Of a stretch of 64,000 nucleotides of DNA, positions 60,527 through 64,000 are shown in pieces (within the stretch, counting starts at the first letter, position 1; the number at the start of each line of letters is the position of its first letter). Under the pieces are notes generated by a model, which did not search any database, was not told the DNA's origin, and saw only the letters and a program-made list of their open reading frames with translations. Made by a program: the position numbers and the translations under genes. The stretch comes from Polaribacter huanghezhanensis (GTDB lineage: Bacteria > Bacteroidota > Bacteroidia > Flavobacteriales > Flavobacteriaceae): assembly GCF_030444335.1 (NCBI RefSeq), contig NZ_CP128595.1, forward strand, positions 2,246,501 through 2,310,500, in the 5' to 3' direction.

Positions 60527-61267
60527 ATGTTAATTACTATTATTGCCGCTATTATTGTTACTGGTGCTGTTGCATTTTTAATTGTAAAATACCTTCCATT
60601 AAAACTAAAACCTATAGTTTCTATAGTTTTGCTAGTGTTAGCAATCTTTATAACTTGGAAAATATATGATGGTATTATGAAACCAATTAATTTTCACAAA
60701 AACAAAAAAGTTGTTTACGCTAAGGTTATTGATCAATTAAAAATGATCCGAGATGCAGAAATTGCACACAAAGAAGTAACTGGTACATATTCTAAAAGTA
60801 TTAGCGGTTTAATTCAGTTTATAGATACTGCTCAATTAGCATTGACAAATACAACAACTGTTGTAGAAATGGTAAACAAAGGAACTAAGTGGCAAAAAAT
60901 AATGGTGCCTGTAGAAAAGAGAATAACTGATACTATTGGTTACGAACCTGTTTTAGATAGATTTACAGGTAGAGATTATAAAAACATGGCTAAAGTTCCA
61001 GGAACTGATAAAGAGTTTTCTGTAGAAACTGCAACAATAGAAAAATTTACGGGAATACAAGTAGATGTGTTTTTTGCTAAAGCAAACAAAATTGATGTTT
61101 TAAAAGGGATGGATCCTTCTTTAGTAAAACAAGAATTAGAAGCAAGAACTTCAGACGAAATTAAAGGTGAATTTATTTCTGTAGGTTCTTTAAACGAAGT
61201 AACAACTGGAGGTAACTGGCCACCATCTTATGATAAAAATGATCGTGCGACAAAAGACGATAAATAA
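60527..61267 (+). CDS. Conserved hypothetical membrane-anchored protein
   Basis: A 246-residue protein with two N-terminal membrane helices (about 3-21 and 27-47), then a soluble, basic domain. A segment of the helical-hairpin kind (VIDQLKMIRDAEIAHKEVTGTYSKSISGLIQFIDTAQ) resembles pilin-like or secretin-system assembly factors only loosely. No catalytic motif is seen. It precedes the DUF3822 gene and rsmD in a three-gene block that I have seen in flavobacterial genomes. Its 3' end overlaps the next gene by 38 bases. Confidence 0.7.
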   Translation: MLITIIAAIIVTGAVAFLIVKYLPLKLKPIVSIVLLVLAIFITWKIYDGIMKPINFHKNKKVVYAKVIDQLKMIRDAEIAHKEVTGTYSKSISGLIQFIDTAQLALTNTTTVVEMVNKGTKWQKIMVPVEKRITDTIGYEPVLDRFTGRDYKNMAKVPGTDKEFSVETATIEKFTGIQVDVFFAKANKIDVLKGMDPSLVKQELEARTSDEIKGEFISVGSLNEVTTGGNWPPSYDKNDRATKDDK

Positions 61268-62069
61268 AATTATAAAAGACAATTATAGAAAAGAAATATC
61301 CATCCAATTTAGTTTGGATGGATTTTCTTTTTGCATCTGTAATTCTACAACCAAGGAATTACAGCATTTTACTACGCATACTTTTGAAAATTCTGTTGCA
61401 ACACCAGAGTTGCTATTGTCAAAAATTGAAAAATTATTTAACGATTATTCCGTTTTAAAACAAGAGTTTGAAACCGTTACCATCATTCATCAAAATAATT
61501 TATCTACACTTGTTCCTGCTGCATTGTTTAATGAAAATGAGTTGCAATTGTACTTAGATTACAACATAAAAACACTCACAAACGATTTTATAGCATTTGA
61601 TAGTTTAACCCAACTTGACGTTAAAAACGTGTATGTTCCGTACATCAACATTAATAATTATTTCTTTCAGCAATTTGGCGAGTTTGATTACAAGCATCAT
61701 GCAACAGTATTGATAGATAAATTAATTTTACATTCTAAAAACAATACAAAAAAGCAATTTTTTGTAAATGTTGCTACTACTAATTTTGATATTGTAGTGA
61801 TTGAAAATTCAAAATTATTGTTCTACAATTCATTTTCTTTCAATACAAAAGAAGATTTTATTTACTACATTTTATTTACAGCTGAGCAATTAAAATTAAA
61901 TCCAGAAACATTTTTATTATATTTTATTGGCGATGTAGAAAAGGATTCAGAAATTTATCACATTACATATCAATACATTAGAAATGCAGCTTTTATCAAA
62001 CTAAATATTCCTTTCTTTGATGAAGAGGAAGACATTTCTAATCATTCACATTATACAACGCTCCCATAA
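61230..62069 (+). CDS. DUF3822 family protein
   Basis: A 279-residue soluble protein. The N-terminal YRKEISIQFSLDGFSFCICNS and the middle KNVYVPYININNYFFQQFGEFDYKHHATVLID are recognisable for DUF3822, which has an ASKHA/actin-like appearance. The start may be ATG 61239 rather than 61230. It lies between the 60527 gene and rsmD and abuts rsmD with no gap, so it is probably co-translated. Function unknown. Confidence 0.72.
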   Translation: MIKMIVRQKTINKIIKDNYRKEISIQFSLDGFSFCICNSTTKELQHFTTHTFENSVATPELLLSKIEKLFNDYSVLKQEFETVTIIHQNNLSTLVPAALFNENELQLYLDYNIKTLTNDFIAFDSLTQLDVKNVYVPYININNYFFQQFGEFDYKHHATVLIDKLILHSKNNTKKQFFVNVATTNFDIVVIENSKLLFYNSFSFNTKEDFIYYILFTAEQLKLNPETFLLYFIGDVEKDSEIYHITYQYIRNAAFIKLNIPFFDEEEDISNHSHYTTLP

Positions 62070-62612
62070 ATGAGAATTATCTCTGGAAAACACAAAGGAA
62101 AAAGATTGTCTGCTCCTAAAAACTTACCTGTAAGACCAACTACAGATATGGCAAAAGAATCTTTGTTTAATATCATTAACAACAATTATTACTTCGAAAA
62201 TGTTGATGTCATTGATTTATTTGCCGGAACCGGAAATATTAGTTTCGAATTTGCCTCTAGAGGAACACAATCTATCTACAGTATAGATCAACACTTTGGT
62301 TGTGTAAAATACATCAATACCATTTCTAAAGAGCTCGATTTAAACATAAATACTTACAAAAGTGATGTCTATAAATTTTTAGAAAAAACACCTTTGAAAG
62401 CAGATATTTTTTTTGCTGATCCACCTTATGATTTTGAAAGGGAACAGTTTTTAAAAATCGCTGAAATTATTTTTGATAGAAAACTTTTAAATGACGATGG
62501 TTTGTTAATTATAGAACATTCGAAGCATACCGATATTTCTACACATCCAAATTTTAGTTATGCTAAAAAGTATGGCGGAAATGTATTTAGTTTTTTTGAG
62601 TATCTTGAGTAA
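62070..62612 (+). CDS. rsmD: 16S rRNA (guanine966-N2)-methyltransferase
   Basis: A 180-residue SAM-dependent methyltransferase. The start MRIISGKHKGKRLSAPKNLPVRPTTDMAKESLFNI is typical of RsmD. Motif I is DLFAGTGNISFEFASRG and the catalytic motif is FADPPYDF. Length matches the family. The ATG directly follows the stop of the DUF3822 gene (62069/62070). Confidence 0.95.
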   Translation: MRIISGKHKGKRLSAPKNLPVRPTTDMAKESLFNIINNNYYFENVDVIDLFAGTGNISFEFASRGTQSIYSIDQHFGCVKYINTISKELDLNINTYKSDVYKFLEKTPLKADIFFADPPYDFEREQFLKIAEIIFDRKLLNDDGLLIIEHSKHTDISTHPNFSYAKKYGGNVFSFFEYLE

Positions 62613-62633
62613 TCTTTTAAATCCTATCTTAGA

Positions 62634-63971
62634 ATGAATTCTCAAAAGAAAATGCTACTTATTTTAATTGCTTTCCTTTTAACTCAAAATTTTAAAGCAA
62701 ACGCTCAAACTACAGAAATTCCTAAAGAAGATCGATTGGCTTGGTTTAAAGATGCAAAACTCGGTATTTTTATTCATTGGGGAATTTACGCTGTGAACGG
62801 AATCGATGAATCTTGGTCTTTTTACAACAATTATATTTCATATACAGATTATATGAAACAGTTAAACGGATTTACAGCTAAAAATTATAATCCTACAAAA
62901 TGGGCTAAACTTATTAAAGAAAGTGGCGCAAAATATACTGTTATTACCACAAAACATCATGATGGAGTTGCCCTTTGGGACACAAAACAAAACGATTTGA
63001 GTGTTGTGAAGAAAACACCCGCTAAACGAGATTTAATTACACCTTTTGTAAACGCCGCTCGAAAAGAAAACTTAAAAGTTGGCTTGTATTTTTCGTTGTT
63101 AGATTGGTCGCACCCTGATTATCCAAATTTTACAAGAACAAAAACGAAATATACCAAAGATGATAAAAAATGGAATTCGTTTACCAAATTTAATTTCGGG
63201 CAACTCTATGAATTGACAAAGTTCAATCCAGATTTGTATTGGTTTGATGGCGATTGGGAACAATCAGCAGATAAATGGAAAGCGAAAGAAATTAGACAAT
63301 TATTATTAAAGAAAAACCCACATACATTTATCAATTCAAGATTGCAAGGTTACGGAGATTACGCAACGCCAGAACAAGGTATTCCGATTACAAAACCGTT
63401 GAATAGTTTTTGGGAATTGTGTATGACCATGAACAATTCTTGGGGCTATCAACCAAACGACACAAATTACAAAACAGCAAATCAACTTATTAGAATTTTA
63501 GTAGATTGTATCAGTATGGGCGGGAATTTATTATTAGACATCGCTCCAAAACCAGACGGAACAGTTCCAGAAAAACAAGTTGAGCTTTTAAAAGGAATTG
63601 GGCGTTGGACAAACAAACATAAAGAAGCTATTTACGAAACAAGAGCTGGAATTCCAAAAGAGCATTTTAATGGCTACACAGCATTGTCTAAAGACAAAAC
63701 AACATTGTATTTGTATGTTGATAATAAACCAAACGGTCCCTTATTAATCAAAGGTTTAAAGAATAAAGTGAATAGAATCTGGGTTGTTGGCAATGGCACA
63801 AAATTATCTCATAAAGTTGTCGGAAAACAATATTGGAGTACAGTTCCTGGGTTGTTGTATATTGATTTACCAGAAAAAGTGCAAGATAAAGACGTTACTG
63901 TAATTGCGATTCTTTTACAAGGAAAAGTTGATTTGTACAGCGAAGAAGTTAAAGCGATAGAAAGTAATTAA
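62634..63971 (+). CDS. Alpha-L-fucosidase (GH29), secreted
   Basis: A 445-residue glycoside hydrolase with a signal peptide (about 1-25, ending NAQ). It removes terminal L-fucose from glycans. GH29 motifs: LGIFIHWGIYAV, TKHHDGVALWDTKQNDLSV and YWFDGDW with Asp205 or Asp207 in the nucleophile region; then NSRLQGYGDYATPEQGIP and SMGGNLLLDIAPKPDG. The C-terminal beta-sandwich is short and there is no T9SS domain, so it is periplasmic or surface lipid-associated rather than T9SS secreted. No SusCD pair or sulfatase is nearby in the window, so the glycan source is unknown. Confidence 0.92.
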   Translation: MNSQKKMLLILIAFLLTQNFKANAQTTEIPKEDRLAWFKDAKLGIFIHWGIYAVNGIDESWSFYNNYISYTDYMKQLNGFTAKNYNPTKWAKLIKESGAKYTVITTKHHDGVALWDTKQNDLSVVKKTPAKRDLITPFVNAARKENLKVGLYFSLLDWSHPDYPNFTRTKTKYTKDDKKWNSFTKFNFGQLYELTKFNPDLYWFDGDWEQSADKWKAKEIRQLLLKKNPHTFINSRLQGYGDYATPEQGIPITKPLNSFWELCMTMNNSWGYQPNDTNYKTANQLIRILVDCISMGGNLLLDIAPKPDGTVPEKQVELLKGIGRWTNKHKEAIYETRAGIPKEHFNGYTALSKDKTTLYLYVDNKPNGPLLIKGLKNKVNRIWVVGNGTKLSHKVVGKQYWSTVPGLLYIDLPEKVQDKDVTVIAILLQGKVDLYSEEVKAIESN

Positions 63972-64000
63972 ATACCTTTAAGCAGCAGTGTTGTAAGTAA

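Noticed and set aside
1-64000. tRNA, rRNA, prophage or intact insertion sequence
   Set aside because: I found no cloverleaf with a T-loop, no rRNA-like segment, no transposase or integrase and no phage structural genes on either strand.

Overview
The window is chromosomal DNA of a marine-type Flavobacteriia member (family Flavobacteriaceae, in the range of Polaribacter or Tenacibaculum). Evidence: AT-rich DNA, TAnnTTTG-type -7 promoter boxes typical of Bacteroidetes, two giant secreted proteins and a nuclease with type IX secretion (T9SS) C-terminal domains, a gamma/tau protein and a sirtuin without zinc cysteines, and many DUF families (DUF4258, DUF6495, DUF3822, DUF4268) seen mostly in Bacteroidetes. 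The genus assignment is inference.

Layout. 1-4.7 kb: end of alanine dehydrogenase, a 1359-residue choice-of-anchor-L/T9SS type B protein and a DUF4258 protein. 4.7-11.4 kb: DUF1801/YdeI proteins, a TolB-propeller/amidohydrolase fusion, a TrmH-type RNA methyltransferase, a sirtuin and a DUF6495 protein. 11.4-12.6 kb: the rpsF-rpsR-rplI ribosomal operon. 12.8-16.4 kb: a fatty acid/sterol hydroxylase and an ECF sigma factor - membrane regulator - beta-barrel operon. 16.4-17.5 kb: a dense patch of heptad tandem repeats and palindromic elements. 17.5-25.2 kb: priA, a broken mepB remnant, recG, an rsmB-like gene and a secreted endonuclease I. 25.3-29.1 kb: purL carrying two in-frame insertions of the palindromic repeat found elsewhere in intergenic DNA. 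29.2-34.5 kb: a secreted 22-residue-repeat protein, a possible small RNA, two tandem acyl-CoA ligases and msrA. 34.7-44.3 kb: dnaX, two unrelated cation/proton antiporters around a glucosaminidase-like protein, miaE, small DUF proteins and mnmE. 44.3-46.6 kb: three copies of one promoter module, two of which drive short non-coding transcripts ending in matching C-rich-loop terminators, plus a partly decayed two-component cluster. 46.8-54.5 kb: a 2579-residue thrombospondin-type-3/discoidin/T9SS type A protein. 54.5-64 kb: cysteine desulfurase, a Smr protein, tandem PPK2 kinases, an LpxR-like protein, a RecD/PIF1-like helicase, a conserved trio ending in rsmD, and a GH29 alpha-L-fucosidase.

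Most of the window is housekeeping: translation and tRNA/rRNA modification, replication restart, purine synthesis, ion homeostasis. The accessory signal lies in surface proteins exported by T9SS, in repeat families that have invaded intergenic DNA and a few coding ends, in purL with two repeat insertions kept in frame, and in the repeated promoter/small-RNA module at 44.3-45.3 kb. I see no tRNA, rRNA, CRISPR array, prophage or intact insertion sequence.
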